Shown here piece by piece: positions 9,700 to 21,453 of a DNA stretch of 64,000 nt; within the stretch, counting starts at the first letter, position 1, and each line of letters begins with the position of its first letter. Origin of the DNA: Pomphorhynchus laevis (Eukaryota; Acanthocephala; Palaeacanthocephala; Echinorhynchida; Pomphorhynchidae); contig WNNJ02003660.1 in NCBI GenBank assembly GCA_012934845.2, positions 62,001 through 126,000 of the forward strand, given 5' to 3'. A program made the translations under genes and the position numbers. The notes under the pieces are model-generated. The model saw only the letters and a program-made list of their open reading frames with translations, did no database searches and was not told where the DNA came from.

Positions 9700-11000
9700 A
9701 AATGATAACTAACTAAAAAAAGCGATACAATAATGAATAAATTACCAAAAACGATCGCTCTTCGTCTTCTTCATTCCTCCTGGCCTCAGGTCCGGCGGGA
9801 TCTGAGCCCCACAGCCAATCCAATACGCCGCCCTTCGACTAAACCACCCTGGGTCATTCACCCCCGAAGAGTCTAATCGGAGCGGACTATGCTGGGTAAA
9901 CGCGAGATAAGCAGCTTGAGAAACCTTAGCCTTTGCTCTGGGATACGTCCTCTAGAAAAGAAGACTAATCCCGAGATGGCCCAGGTGTCCCAGAGGCGCA
10001 CCTGGGTTTTCTGTATTAATGACAGATGCTGGGCCCGTTTCAGAAACAACCAAGCTCTCTACAGGATACGTTTAAGTCTATCCAGGTTGGCTTTCACCAA
10101 CCAGTTCACCGTAACGGTGAACCCCAGGTATTTTACTCGACTCGTGAAGACAGGGATGGGTTGATTTATCAAAATGGCGGAGAGGGCAGAAAGTGCTAAT
10201 CTCTTAAGCTTTTGCTTTGTTGCATTGGCATCATAAAAGACTACCACCTGCGATTTGGCGGAGTTTAAAATAAGATTGGACTTGGGTAACTGGTCTTTTA
10301 ATCTTAAAAAGAAACGGGTGATGTCCGAGACTATATCTTTGTACCTGCGTACAGAAAACAGGGATGTGGTATCATCAGCGTATACCACTAGACGTTGTTC
10401 GCGTTTAAATATTTTAAAGAGTTTAATGGATGCAGCAAGAAATAGGATAGGAGAGAGGGGAGCCTTGAGGCACAACTGTAATAGGGTAGAAATGAATCGC
10501 ATCAAAGTCGTCTTCATAAAAAAATCGCTTGGTGTACAGCAGTATCTCCACTCTGTTAACAATTCTCGCAGGCAACCTGAGGGACCTGAGAGAAGAGATA
10601 ACAAAGGGAATGGAGATGCGGTCAAATGCAGCGGAAAAATCTAGAAAAACAACCACAGCGAGTTGGTGACTATTCTCCTGACAAAACCGATGAACTTCAC
10701 CGACCACTGAATGAACCGAGCGACCTTTGACGAACCCATGGAAACCAGGTGGGATTAAATTACGCCTACTAAGATGAACGCGGATTCTACGCGCAAGCGC
10801 TGTTTTGTAGAGAGACGAGGGAATTTTGAATCAAAATAGCCGCAGGTCTTTAGGGCAAGAGACCGGATATTTTTTGGAATAAAAATTCTCCTACTAATGT
10901 TGATGCCGGCCACATCAGATAGGGTGGCTAAAAGCATTGTTACGGCTACTTCCCTTCTTTGTTCTACTGTCAATAGCTGACAAGCATGAGAAGAGAGTGG
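9700..11000 (-). CDS. LINE RT domain (frame-shifted)
   Basis: RT of the Jockey/I-like LINE split over several frames. HGFVKGRSVHS (fingers) lies near 10,705-10,745, VVFLDFSAAFDRI (motif A) near 10,610-10,650, VPQGSPLS (motif B) near 10,440-10,470 and VYADDTTSLFS (catalytic loop) near 10,360-10,390. Further left, RVKYLGFTV and a thumb region continue to about 9860. The conserved motifs are intact but the frame shifts between motifs A, B and the catalytic box make it a pseudogene. Confidence 0.75.
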
Positions 11001-11198
11001 AGCGACGGATTTGGAGGTGCCCGGAAGAGGCCCCCAGGCATTGAGAATATCTGTTACAGATAAGTCTCTACTCCTGAAGTCTCCCCAAGGCGGGATTGGT
11101 TGCGGTGATCGAGTGGCTCCATAATTGTGTAGGGATAGTGACTCCTACAAAACTTGGTCAAGACCTATAGTACCAATCAAACCCAATGCCCCATCTCT

Positions 11199-12240
11199 TC
11201 AACAGACAAACTTCTCCCTCTTGAATATCTTCCAGAAGGAAGACTGGGATGGATTAAGGGAAGCAATGCTAACCTTATCTCTACCCAGTTGGAACCTATA
11301 TCTAGTGCTCCAATATTCTTTCGAGAGATCTTGCCTGGCAGAAGCAAAGAGATTAGGGAGATGGAGCAAATATGATACGGTCTTGAGTTTTGTCGGAGTG
11401 TGTCTAAAAATACGACCTTTATAGGGTGTAGAAAGCAATGTGGTGGCTTGCGAGGAGAGGTAGGAATTAAATTCGGTTAAACTCTCATTACCAATTCGGG
11501 GAAAGCGTTTGATAGCAGCCTGAAAGAAAGCAACTCTGATTGGGTCAAAGTGGAATCTCCTTCGAAGCAGCGTATCCACTTCTATCCGCCAGCGAATTAG
11601 ATCATGAGAGGTGGACAGATGTTGTTGCGACTGCTCCGTACAGAACAGTTTTAGCAACCACTTCTTATGGAGCAGTAATAAGTCGAGGAGTGAATTCGTT
11701 GATGTGCAATTAAAGGTGGGTGACGGTGGTTTATGAATAAGATAACCGTTCCCGGCTCTTCGAAGTGCTGCATTAATCCAACGACAAGTTCTGTCGTTGA
11801 AGTCACCTAGTACCATGTCGTAACCGCTGTCGATAATTCTATCCATGAGGTCACTGTTCTTGTAAATCTCCCGTGGACGGATGTAGACATTGGTTGGACT
11901 GAGGCGTTTACCGTTCTTACTGAATAAAACTACTAAACAAGAAAGAGCTGGACAAGAATAATTTAAAAGGAGGGAGGATCTAAAAGAGCATTTAACTAAG
12001 GTCAAGAGTCCTTGAAATGAAGAGGAGTGAGAAGGGGTTATGTACGGAGTATAGTGGGAACAAATGTGCTTAGGGATGAATCGAGTAATGTTCTGAAGGA
12101 TACGGATAGACCGCGTCTCCTGAAGGACTAAAACATCCACATCTCTACCAGATAAAAGTCTAAGGGCAGAAGCTCCTCCCGAATTCCACTACAGAATATT
12201 CAGTGAAAAAGGCTCTCGAGTAATCTGCATTATGTTAGGT
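11199..12240 (-). CDS. LINE ORF2 N-terminal part, AP endonuclease
   Basis: Target-nicking endonuclease of the same LINE. Reading from about 12,240: NSGGAS at the start, VDVLVLQETRS (catalytic Glu) near 12,115-12,145, LGDFNDRTCRW near 11,770-11,815, and a final SHDLIRW (His of the SDH-type motif). The frame then stays open through the linker to 11,199. The ORF as given starts at an internal Met, since the true start is lost. Most catalytic motifs are visible, so this part is well preserved. Confidence 0.7.
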
Positions 12241-12540
12241 CAGCTGTATGGGATTCCACATCCCTAGACAGAGCCAGGGGTGGAGGGGTTACCTCCTTAA
12301 ACACTGGCGCTTTCCAAGGTGTGCACTTGCCTACGGGCATTATCTTCATTTTCTGGGAGGCATGTTGTGGCAATTTTCTAATCTTCAATGGAGGAACAGA
12401 GTGAGTGGATTCACCTCTTTTCTTCGATTGCTTCGATACCGGGACGACCGGCGATGAAATTTAAGGAGCAGTGAAAAGTGTAGCAAGCATGCTAGATATA
12501 AGTTTCTCCATGTCCATTTTAGTAGATATTTTGTAGGAAT

Positions 12541-13101
12541 TCAGAAGGTGTATTCCTTGTCCGACATACGGTTCACCGGAATGGCTGCAGTGGCAGCCGA
12601 CAGTCTGTTAAGAGTAACAGGTGGAGACACATGATCATTCTTGTATTTTTTGAAAAATGGGCACTTTCCAGACCAGGCAGGGTGGTCCCCTTTACAGTTC
12701 GCGCATTTGGGAGAAACCACACATTTCTCCCCTTTTAGTAATGAGCTGCAGGAGTCCATGGAGCATACTCCGCAGATACGAGCTTTTGAACAATTTGATC
12801 CCCAGTGCCCCCAGACGTGGCAGACGTTGCAATGGGGGTAGGTAAGGTTGTCCTCATCAACTATAGAGAAGATAATGTTATAACCTAGAAAAGGGTTACA
12901 GGTTGACTGGGATAACGGTAGACTGTGCACGGATTCCGCTGAGCAGAAAGCAACTGGAATCGGGAAACCATTCTTGTCTTTCAGAGTCCTAACGTTCGAG
13001 AGTTTGAACAAGGATTTTAGAGCTTGAAGGTCATCATCTTCTAGATGAGGAGGGAAGTTCGATATTCTCAAGGTCGAGAGAATAGGTTTATGCTCGATCA
13101 T
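12541..13101 (-). CDS. LINE ORF1, CCHC zinc-knuckle protein
   Basis: Gag-like nucleic-acid-binding ORF1 protein of the 9.6-13.3 kb LINE, 186 codons. Cysteine-rich knuckles occupy about residues 93-152: C-x2-C-x4-H-x4-C (CNVCHVWGHWGSNC), a second CGVC-type cluster and a third CANCKGDHPAWSGKC. Upstream, another frame (about 13,092-13,330) is open and continues the N-terminal part; it stops at a TGA that overlaps the ATG of this ORF (ATGA), so either one frameshift or a translational coupling separates them. Decay is the simpler reading. Confidence 0.7.
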   Translation of the reverse strand: MIEHKPILSTLRISNFPPHLEDDDLQALKSLFKLSNVRTLKDKNGFPIPVAFCSAESVHSLPLSQSTCNPFLGYNIIFSIVDEDNLTYPHCNVCHVWGHWGSNCSKARICGVCSMDSCSSLLKGEKCVVSPKCANCKGDHPAWSGKCPFFKKYKNDHVSPPVTLNRLSAATAAIPVNRMSDKEYTF

Positions 13102-13335
13102 TCCAAGACCATTGAGATTACGTTTGAAAAATTAACGTAATCAGGCGCTAACTCATTGGTAGCAAATGAGATTTTTATAGTTGAATCAAACATTTTCACA
13201 GAACTAAAAATAATCCTGTTGGGATAATCATTTACAAACCTCCTTAGAAATATTGGGGAAAGCTTATGTCGCTCTTGAGGATGGGTTTGTTTGATAATAA
13301 TTAAGTTTCTTAACTTCGGAATAGGGTAAGTACCC

Positions 13336-15029
13336 CGTTAATCATAGTACCATTGGTAGATAATAAACCACTTACCTAAAGTGGTTTATTAAATTAAATT
13401 TCTTATTGTAATTTGTGAATGTGTATCACTATTGTAAGTGATTAATTTTTTTCTTGTATTTTGTTTTAATATTTAGATAGCTTAACCAGATAACTTCAAA
13501 TAGCTTATTTGTACATTGTATTTTAAAAAATCCATAATAATTCAACTTTTTATCAATAGCTAGTCAATATGCTAGAATATATGAGAACGATAAGCAGTGA
13601 ATGATAATTTAATGCCCAATCAATATAGCTTACTTGAATGAAAGATTAATGATAGAAATTTATGGAGGATAATCGTATAAATAAAATTCCTATATCGTAT
13701 TTAAAAAAAATCAATTTTTGTTGAAATTATCCAAAAAGATCATTAAGAACATTAATTATCGTTGGATTTGATTAATTATCAATAGTTAATTTGATTAACT
13801 AAGTTATAAATTAGTTAATAAATTGGTTAATTAGTTTAATAAAGTAACTAATTAGTTATTTGAATGAACCGCTATTGCAATAAACTTTAAACATTTAAAT
13901 TAGAAAAATAAGCTTATGAGATAACTTGATTGTGTAATAAATATATTCAATAAAGTTTCAAAGTAAAATAAAATAGGAAAATGAACATACAACATACGTG
14001 TGATGGAGGTTTTTATGAACATTCAATAAATTATGTTTAAAAGTGAAACAAAACAAAAATATATACATACAATTTGGGAACGCTTCCGCTTTTTAGATAA
14101 TCTCCCAGCGACGAGAAATTCACGCTAACAGTTTTAAGATCGATTACTCTAAATAAACAATTTTATAAAATAAGCTTTTTAAGTGCTAATACATTGAAAA
14201 AATATTTCTTTCATTCAACATGCGATATACGTCTGTGCCAATGTGTGATGCATTGCTTATAGTTATTCTAAAGTATGATTTTTACTTATAATAGACAGGA
14301 ATAAAAAATATTACATGAGTAATGTTGACGATAATTCGGAATTTAAGAGATTCCTAAACATAAAACAAGAGTTTAAAAATTATATAACATCATTATATTC
14401 ATGTTTAATTTATATAATAGTATATCGTATAAATGTTTGTTCAATTTATTATTACGCCATGCATTTTGATTATAAATCGAATATTATAAGTTTATTATTT
14501 ATTTTGCTTTTTTTATAATAAAATAATTAAAATAACATTTTAAAAATTTTAAATATTTTAATCAAATGTGTAAATTAAATAAAATCAAAAACATGTTAGT
14601 TTAACATGCATACGTTGTGGTGCAAGATCACATGAGATAATTTCGAAGAAGAAATCATACTATCATGCCTATATAACTTACTTTATGGATATGTAAATTA
14701 AAAAGAATTAGTTATAAATAAAAACAAATGATGGACGAAATCTAATCCGAAATGAAATAATTTATTTGCTATTCGTATAATTGTTTATCAGCTAGTATCT
14801 GTCACATTCTTAATAAGATTGTCTTGATTCTTATAGTGATCAAAGCAGATGATTGTATAAATAGTCAGCAGCACATTAAATTGCAACAAGGACTTTGACG
14901 AATTCCGGACAATGTTACACATTTCGATAATAATCAAATTTTTATATACAGAAATATATAATATAATGTATTATAATATTATATTATAATTATTTTATAT
15001 AATTATAAATAGTATCATATATTACAAAA
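13336..15029. other. AT-rich non-coding stretch
   Basis: No gene recognised. A small hairpin (AAACCACTT...AAGTGGTTT, about 13,365-13,390) lies just outside the LINE 5' end. Parts of 13,570-13,670 weakly resemble 6,760-6,850, suggesting an old unidentified repeat. Confidence 0.5.
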
Positions 15030-17041
15030 CGCCGCCATGGCCGGTCCGCCCGAGCTGAGAAAGGAGGGAAGTTTTTGATAGGCTTTGTGACCAGCCAGTG
15101 GTAAAACACCCCTTCGCATCAATCATGAATGATATCACAACAAATACTTAAACAGAACTACGGCGTATCCGGGAAGCGACGAGCTCAGTTCGGCCCGACC
15201 TGGCTGACATATCACTGAGGGTCCAAGCAATTAAAGCGGCTGTGTAGACAACCAAGTAAGCCCCAAAACGAAAACAACAAATATCAGTGTGGCAACACTC
15301 AACATCAGATCGTTGAATATACGATGCATTAAAATCGCCGGAGTTCTGGAACGATGTTGTATCGACAAATGTGCAGTAGAGGAAACTCGTTAAGCGGATG
15401 ACAACTCAAAAAGCATTGGTCTGGTCACGGTTTCAAGTGCATTTATTGGGGCACACCAAGGACGAAGTACGGTGTCGGTATTATTGACTCTGCCCGTTTC
15501 AAAGATATGGTTGCATAAGTTCATCTTACGACGACCGGTTGATGAAGATCGACATCCCCTATGATAACTACAAACTACACTTTTTCAGCGCATACGCTCC
15601 ACAAACTGGCTGCGATGAGACAGTTTAAGACACTTTTAATTGTCGATGAAGATCGACATCGCCTATGATTATTACAAACTACACTTTTTCAGCGCATACG
15701 CCGCACAAACTAGCTGCGATGAGACAGTTAAAGACATTTTTGAGCTCTGATAGACGATACGACCGCGGAAGTACAGTGAGCGACACTATAATTATTGCTG
15801 GGGATTTGAACGGCTACGTTAACAGCACAAAGGACGGATACAGGTGTCACGACGGAAAAGACTTCAGAAGACGAGACAATGACTACGAACGTATCCTTGA
15901 TTATGCCAATGCACATTATTTGGTCATTTGCAATTCATTGATTAATCCAAAAGTGAATATATCATCTCATCATCTTCTCAAAGTTCCACACAAATCGATT
16001 ATATCGTAATACGGAGTTGTGACTTGAAGTTAGTAACCAATACAAAATCGATTTCATATGATACGATTACCACACAGCACAGACCTGTTGTCAACAAGTT
16101 GGGTATCTCCCCGCCTAAACATATCGACGACGAACGAAACGAAGGATCCCGCATCAAGTGGTTGAAATTAAAAGTTAAAGAGTCGAACATTTTCTTCGCC
16201 ATACAACTTACACCTATAACGACGGTAAAGGAGACTTAGCAGAGAGTAAAAGCGTTAATAACGAAAACAGCTCGAGAGATTCTCGGCACTACAAAGTCCG
16301 GCAGACGACGAATAGAGAGGACAACGTTGATGTGCACTGAAGATGTCATAACAAGAGTCCGAGTAAAGAAACGCCGTTACCATGGTTTTCATGCAAACAA
16401 AATCCCATAAAATTGGATGAAATATAATATAACCTAACGAGAGGCGAAGAAGACAGTAGCGGTAACAAAGGCTGTGAAGTTTAAAGAGTTCTACAAGAAA
16501 CTCGACACTCGTGAAGGTAAGCGCGAAGTCTATAAGATTGCTAGGACAATACACCAGAAAGCACGAAACGCTGAAAAATTCTACGAAATTAATGACGATA
16601 GTGGTGTTTTGCTTTGCGGAAAAAGAATATTCTGGTTAGATGACATTACCAAATCGTAAAAATTTCAAACGAAGAGTTCAAACATCCACCCATTCCATAT
16701 GTACCGTCTGTCGAAATACATGTTCTTCCAATAAAAGCGATTGAAGTCGAGAACGCGCTGCAACAAATGAAGTGTGGAAAAGCGACAGAATCTGAAGAAC
16801 TGGCTGCCGAACATTGGAAGTCTAAAAAGTTGGAACCCTGCGGATTGCTAGCGCAATTATTTAATCAGATAGTCAAAGAAAGACAACAACCAGCCGATTG
16901 AATTCGCAGCATAACCGTACCCATTTGGAAACAATAGGGAAACTCAGTTGACTGCACAAACTACCGTTCAATCAGTCTCCTCTCGCACACCATAAAAATA
17001 TTTGAACATATAATGCAAGTATTCATCACGCCATTACTATG
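15030..17041 (+). mobile_element. RTE-like LINE, 5' half (endonuclease and RT N-terminus)
   Basis: Plus-strand pieces give an AP endonuclease (IIIAGDLNGYVNSTKDGYRC near 15,790-15,850, ERILDYANAHYLVICNS after it, and QIDYI-like residues near 15,990) and then the RT start (INDDSGVLLCGKRI near 16,585-16,630, LQQMKCGKATESEE near 16,760-16,800, NYRSISLLSHTIKIFE near 16,960-17,005). This is the same group as the 2.2-3.4 kb element. It ends abruptly at about 17,041 before motif A. A direct duplication of about 104 bp occurs inside the endonuclease (15,541-15,644 and 15,645-15,745). Several stops and frameshifts make it inactive. Confidence 0.8.
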
Positions 17042-17443
17042 TGATTAAAGATTTTATCTAAGTTAATAATCCGCTAATAATGTACTATAATACAATAATT
17101 ATTTAATTTTATAATAAATAGTATCACGAAGATTTTAATTCTAATCCAAAGTTAACTCGGAAATTCAAGAGTTTATCAGCTGTGAGAAGACAATAATTAT
17201 GTCAGTCAGCAACGCATACAGTGGACCAAGTAGTTCCTTAAAAATAGACATCTGTAATTTTGAAACTTTATTTTTCAATTCCAACTGTAAATACATTTAT
17301 AATATAATAATATAATAATTATAAAGTTAATAATAATGAGAGAATTTATTATACCTCTTTACCTTTCGGTACTGGGTAAACAAAATAAATACACCAAAAG
17401 TTTATCAATTTTATAAATTGTATTTCAAAATCTTCTCCTACTG
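17042..17443. other. AT-rich spacer
   Basis: Low-complexity AT-rich DNA between two LINEs; nothing recognised. Confidence 0.6.
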
Positions 17444-19187
17444 TCAATATCGGATAGTGACATATTTTTCAAAATTGGGCAAGTGAAGATATGCAGGTTG
17501 CGATGCGCATTCATTTTTGCAAAGAACACAAATGCACAAGCACCGTGCATGTACTGGAATTCTAATAGCGCAGAATTTATCGTGATATCCATGGACAGAT
17601 GCTCTCCAGATCAGCGGTCTTTTCCTTGCACAGGGTTCTCTCCATTTAGTCTGTAAGAATGCCGGAGTAAGATAAAATTCAGAATCCAATGACGTCGTCT
17701 TTCGAAAGAACATGTTCAGGTTAGTAGTGAATGACGCAGTGTGTTCAAGATTAAATGTTGAGCAGATGTATTTAGAGCAAGGTTCTAACGATGATAGTAT
17801 CGCTATAACCGATGAAGAACATTTTGGTGAGACTCCAACAATTCGCTTCACGAATCTCCATTGACACCTGTCCAACTGCTGAAAATTGAAGGGACTTAAA
17901 TCCGACCAGATAACTGGCAAAGCATATGAAACTATGGGAAGCAACATACTTCGAAAATACCGGAGGGCTCCTGAGAAAGATAAAGAACCTAAGTTTTTTG
18001 CATAAGAGGTTGCTACAACTAATTTCGAGGATTTACGATGTAGGTGTTCAGTGAATGACCATTTCGACGAAAGTAATACTCCCAAATAATTGTAACTATT
18101 GCAGAATTCTAAATCTACATTGCCTATTCTCAGCATGTCACATCGACGCAAAGGTCCACCTAACCGAAATTTAAGGGCTTTCGATTTATTTACATTCACC
18201 GTCAACTGATTTGATAAACAATAGGATGACAGAGCATCTAACGCACTTTGAGCGGATAAAAGATCTTTGGCTAATATTACTAGATCGTCGGCATAGAGGG
18301 TACAAGAGACTTCATTCGATGCATGACGAAGATGCATAGGCAAATCCATAACAAAAAAGGAAAATAATATAGGGCTGAGTGGATCTCCCTGTAAAATACC
18401 GCGATTAGCAAAAAAGAAATCAGAGGTGTTGATACCATCAGATACTTTAAGGCGATTAGGCTGAAGCACAGAATTAATAAGATACAAAAAGCGACCACTA
18501 ACGGACACTCTGGTGGAAAGTTTATCAAGTAACAAAGAACGATTCACTGTGTCAAATGCTCGCTCAAAGTCAACAAAAGTAGCATACAACGGTCTACGAT
18601 TAGCGAAACAATTGGTGACTTCGTCACGGACATGCTTTATTGCATCGGACGTTGACATTTTCGGGCGGAATCCATACTGCTCCGTAGGTAAGAGATGCTC
18701 GCGAAACTTAATAAGGCGCATATACATTATATGAATCAATAACTTATAACTGTGATTCAATATCGCAATCCCCCTGTACGCATCCAGTGAATCATAGCCA
18801 CGAAATCGGAAACGGATGACCTGCAAGAAATAGATTGAAAAGTTCTGTCCAGTAGTCTATCAAAATATCGATAGTCGACTTTAACTGTTCTACGCATAAT
18901 TGATCTAACCCGGCAGCTTTATGATCTTTTAAGATTGATAGGGATCTTACGACTTCAAACGGCGTAAAAGGTAAATTCAGAGGATCTGAACCGTATAATG
19001 AATTTATGCATGAAACTGAAGATAAACTTACAGGCATGTCTTCTAATATTGAATGGCGCAAAATAGATTGGAAGTGTGATTTCCAATTTTCTATTTGAAT
19101 CCTGGAATATGTTCCAATGTTAGCTTTCTTAAGTATCCACGGTGTCGACTCCGCCTTAGACAATTCCCGTCGTTCTCTACGATACAT
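17444..19187 (-). CDS. LINE reverse transcriptase
   Basis: Two overlapping frames. 18,792-19,187 carries the pre-RT segment with AAGLDQLCVEQLKS. 17,444-18,826 is an unbroken 460-codon RT with EQYGFRPKMST (fingers), TFVDFERAFDTVNR (motif A), GILQGDPLSPILF (motif B), YADDLVILAK (catalytic loop) and LTVNVNKSKAL (primer-grip side), ending in a Cys-containing tail (C-x2-C...C). All catalytic Asp are present. One frameshift near 18,800 breaks the element between the two frames. Confidence 0.85.
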
Positions 19188-19312
19188 CGATACAAGTTTA
19201 ACGTAAAGCCTACGTAAATCTACAAAATCTTTCCTTACCGTTAAATCGAACCGATAACTTTTATTTAATTGAATTAAATGTTGCTGGAACTGTTTAAACC
19301 AAGCGGGTTTTA

Positions 19313-19906
19313 CTAGGTATGAGTTTTTTTGGAATAGTCGGATTCATATCTACAAGCCGATAGAAGGGTGGAAATTACAGAAGTAATGCTGTTCCCCAGT
19401 TCTCCTGATCTAAGGAATTGAAAAGCTAGATTTATTTGACTATAATCAATTGCTGAAGTACATAATTTCCTGCTAGGTTGACGGAGCAAATCTAATGATT
19501 GTATGTTGCATATGCAATCGAAAATACACGAGACAGGTTTGTGTTTACGAACTAACGCCCATTTTGAAGATAGTTCTAGCCCTATATGTCTTACATGCAC
19601 GTTAGTAAATATGATGTCTATACAGCTTTTACCTGTAGAAGATTCGTAGGACCAATTTTCATTAGGGACGTATAACTTTAGATTTATAGACTTAAAGTAA
19701 TTGACAAGAATTCGCAATTTTTCTGTGATTGGACTGGTGAATCTTGCATTAAAATCTCCTGCGATAATTATCGGGACTGTGCTGTTTAGAGTTGAAAGAA
19801 GCTGAGAAATTTCGTCAATTATATCTGCCGCGGTAAGTGTGGGTTTGAAATAGCATGCGATAAAAGTGATGACAGGTGTTTCAAGCAGTATAGAATTCAG
19901 TTGCAA
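19313..19906 (-). pseudogene. LINE AP endonuclease, N-terminally deleted
   Basis: The ORF opens directly at an inner endonuclease strand and reaches the IIIAGDFNARF motif at about residue 51, where complete enzymes have roughly 130-150 residues before it. It continues through CIDIIFTNV to the C-terminal end. The catalytic N-terminal Asn and Glu segments are missing, so target nicking should be lost. A frame change around 19,190-19,310 separates it from the RT. Confidence 0.7.
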
Positions 19907-20517
19907 CTGTTAATGATTTCCAACGGGGAGCAGATACTTGATTTAATATTAGAAGTGGCAAGGATAGAACGCGTTACTTCTCTACGTACTACACTTGCGA
20001 AACTACGATTCTGAAATGGAGCCGGTTTGTGAGATAAGAGATTTTGAGAAAGGTTAGAAGATATTTCCTTGGATTGTGCTAATTTTAGTTCATCGATCTT
20101 AGCCTCCAAATTGCTTATAGCAACATTCGCCTGTTCTAAGGATTGTTCTATAGTTGTAATGCGTTTTGCAGCACAAATTCCACAGATGAATCGCTGAAGA
20201 AAGAAATCTCGAGATACCCTACGAGGAGACTTGACAACAGTATATAAAGAACAACCAAAACCGTCACATTTCAATTCAAATGACACGTACTCGCTAGAAT
20301 CATCGTGACTTAACGGAATGGAATCAAGCTTATCTACGCTACGTGCAGTAAGCTGAGACAAGTATGCAGATGTGGGAGCGTCAATAGAAGAATTCGCACG
20401 GTTGGAACACCTGCTACCAGGAAGACAATCGACACAGAGTTTGCCGGACTTTGCACACAAACAGCTTTTGCAAACAGCATTTCGACCATTACATTGGCAA
20501 CAATGAGAAGCAGACAT
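19897..20517 (-). CDS. LINE ORF1 with CXC and C-x2-Y zinc modules plus coiled coil
   Basis: 206-codon ORF1. Residues 6-40 form a tesmin/TSO1 (CXC)-like cysteine cluster: C-C-x-C-x6-C-x2-C-x-C-x6-C-x2-C-x5-C, ending SNR. Residues 84-115 form a second module, C84-x4-C89-x2-Y92-x19-C112-x2-C115, the same spacing as in the CR1-like ORF1 proteins of this window, with Tyr for Trp. Residues about 121-150 (EQSLEQANVAISNLEAKIDE) look like a coiled coil for trimer or multimer formation. The role is presumably RNA binding and RNP assembly. The end overlaps the following endonuclease frame by 10 bases, which fits a deletion join. Confidence 0.75.
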   Translation of the reverse strand: MSASHCCQCNGRNAVCKSCLCAKSGKLCVDCLPGSRCSNRANSSIDAPTSAYLSQLTARSVDKLDSIPLSHDDSSEYVSFELKCDGFGCSLYTVVKSPRRVSRDFFLQRFICGICAAKRITTIEQSLEQANVAISNLEAKIDELKLAQSKEISSNLSQNLLSHKPAPFQNRSFASVVRREVTRSILATSNIKSSICSPLEIINSCN

Positions 20518-20530
20518 TTTTCTTTTGTAA

Positions 20531-21453
20531 TTAGCTTGAACAATGATTGCTGCTCGACACTCGTTGCTCGAAGGTTGTCGTAATATTGCTTGTCAGTAGA
20601 TTGTATTTACTTTAGATTGTAAGAGTTTTAATAACCAAGACTTATTTTAACGTTAATAATTATTAATTAAGTGAATCGCATTCCAGGTCAATAACTACAA
20701 AATCTGATGTATCATCAAAAAGACTGGAATTAGTTTGTGGCATTATCATGATTTAATTTATTATAATAATTATTTATTATAATTATTTATTATTAATTAT
20801 TACGAAGCGAATGTGATAAATTAGCATTTTTCTATAATACTAACGTAGGCAAACGACGATGGCGGAAACTGTGAGCAAACATTGGACACACTTCAGGAAA
20901 CACTGGAAACAGATTTTGATACCACAGAGCAAGTTAATCAGTCAACAGAAAGACATATTCGAATCGCAAGCGTCTGAAATAGTTAGATGCCTACGATTGG
21001 TCTAAAGGCCATGGTAGCGTGTAAGTAACAGTAGATTCTTCCAAATCAAATAGGTCATATTTAAATTATCGGATAAATGTATAAACAAAAGTTTTTGTAA
21101 ATGCAAAACTTTTTGTTATGTTTTGTCTTACGCTATTACGAACACATTTATAATATACATTTATCTTTATAATTGTAAATACATTTATCTATTATAATAA
21201 AATAATATAATAATTATTTTACAGAATAAATATTTTATTTTACGAAGATTGTGATTACAATGACGATATAGCATAATAATTCTGTATTCTAGTCGATAGA
21301 TAACATGTTTGTGCAAATTTAGCAGTTCCTCCTGACATAACATATGTTATATGACATAATGAACATATAACATATGTTCCTCCAAATATAGCAGTTCTTC
21401 CTGATAACCTCTATTATGATACATCGTATGTTATTTATAAATCAATTCAAAAA
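20531..21453. other. Spacer with a possible stray exon
   Basis: Mostly AT-rich. At about 20,848-20,974 the plus strand is open for some 40 codons (DDGGNCEQTLDTLQETLETD onward to a TGA), less AT-rich than its flanks and preceded by TACTAAC-GTAG. It might be a host exon fragment; I cannot assign it. About 21,382-21,455 repeats 36,066-36,140 (AGCAGTTC-TCCTGAT-A-CCT type), a short dispersed repeat. Confidence 0.35.

Larger units (their letters stand above)
9640..13335 (-). mobile_element. Jockey/I-like LINE, nearly full length, decayed
   Basis: A single minus-strand element: ORF1 with CCHC knuckles (12.5-13.3 kb), AP endonuclease (11.5-12.24 kb) and RT (9.7-11.0 kb). The order is that of Jockey/I/R1-group LINEs. 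The frame changes several times in the RT and the 3' end is short, so it is inactive. Its base composition is visibly less AT-rich than the flanks, which sets its borders near 9640 and 13,335. Confidence 0.8.
17444..20530 (-). mobile_element. LINE with double-zinc ORF1 (lineage uncertain)
   Basis: Minus-strand non-LTR element with ORF1, a shortened AP endonuclease and a long RT ORF. The RT is not of the CR1 type of its neighbours (motif B reads GILQGDPLSPILF), so the clade is left open. Relative to complete elements the first half of the endonuclease is missing, so the copy is internally deleted. A relic of the same family lies at 23.3-23.9 kb on the plus strand. Confidence 0.8.

Noticed and set aside
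13363-13390. Transcription terminator hairpin
   Set aside because: A nine-pair hairpin followed by AT-rich sequence, but a bacterial-type terminator has no meaning in this animal context.
14315-14518. Small membrane protein (67 codons)
   Set aside because: Ile/Tyr/Leu-rich translation is what random AT-rich DNA gives; no family or neighbour supports it.
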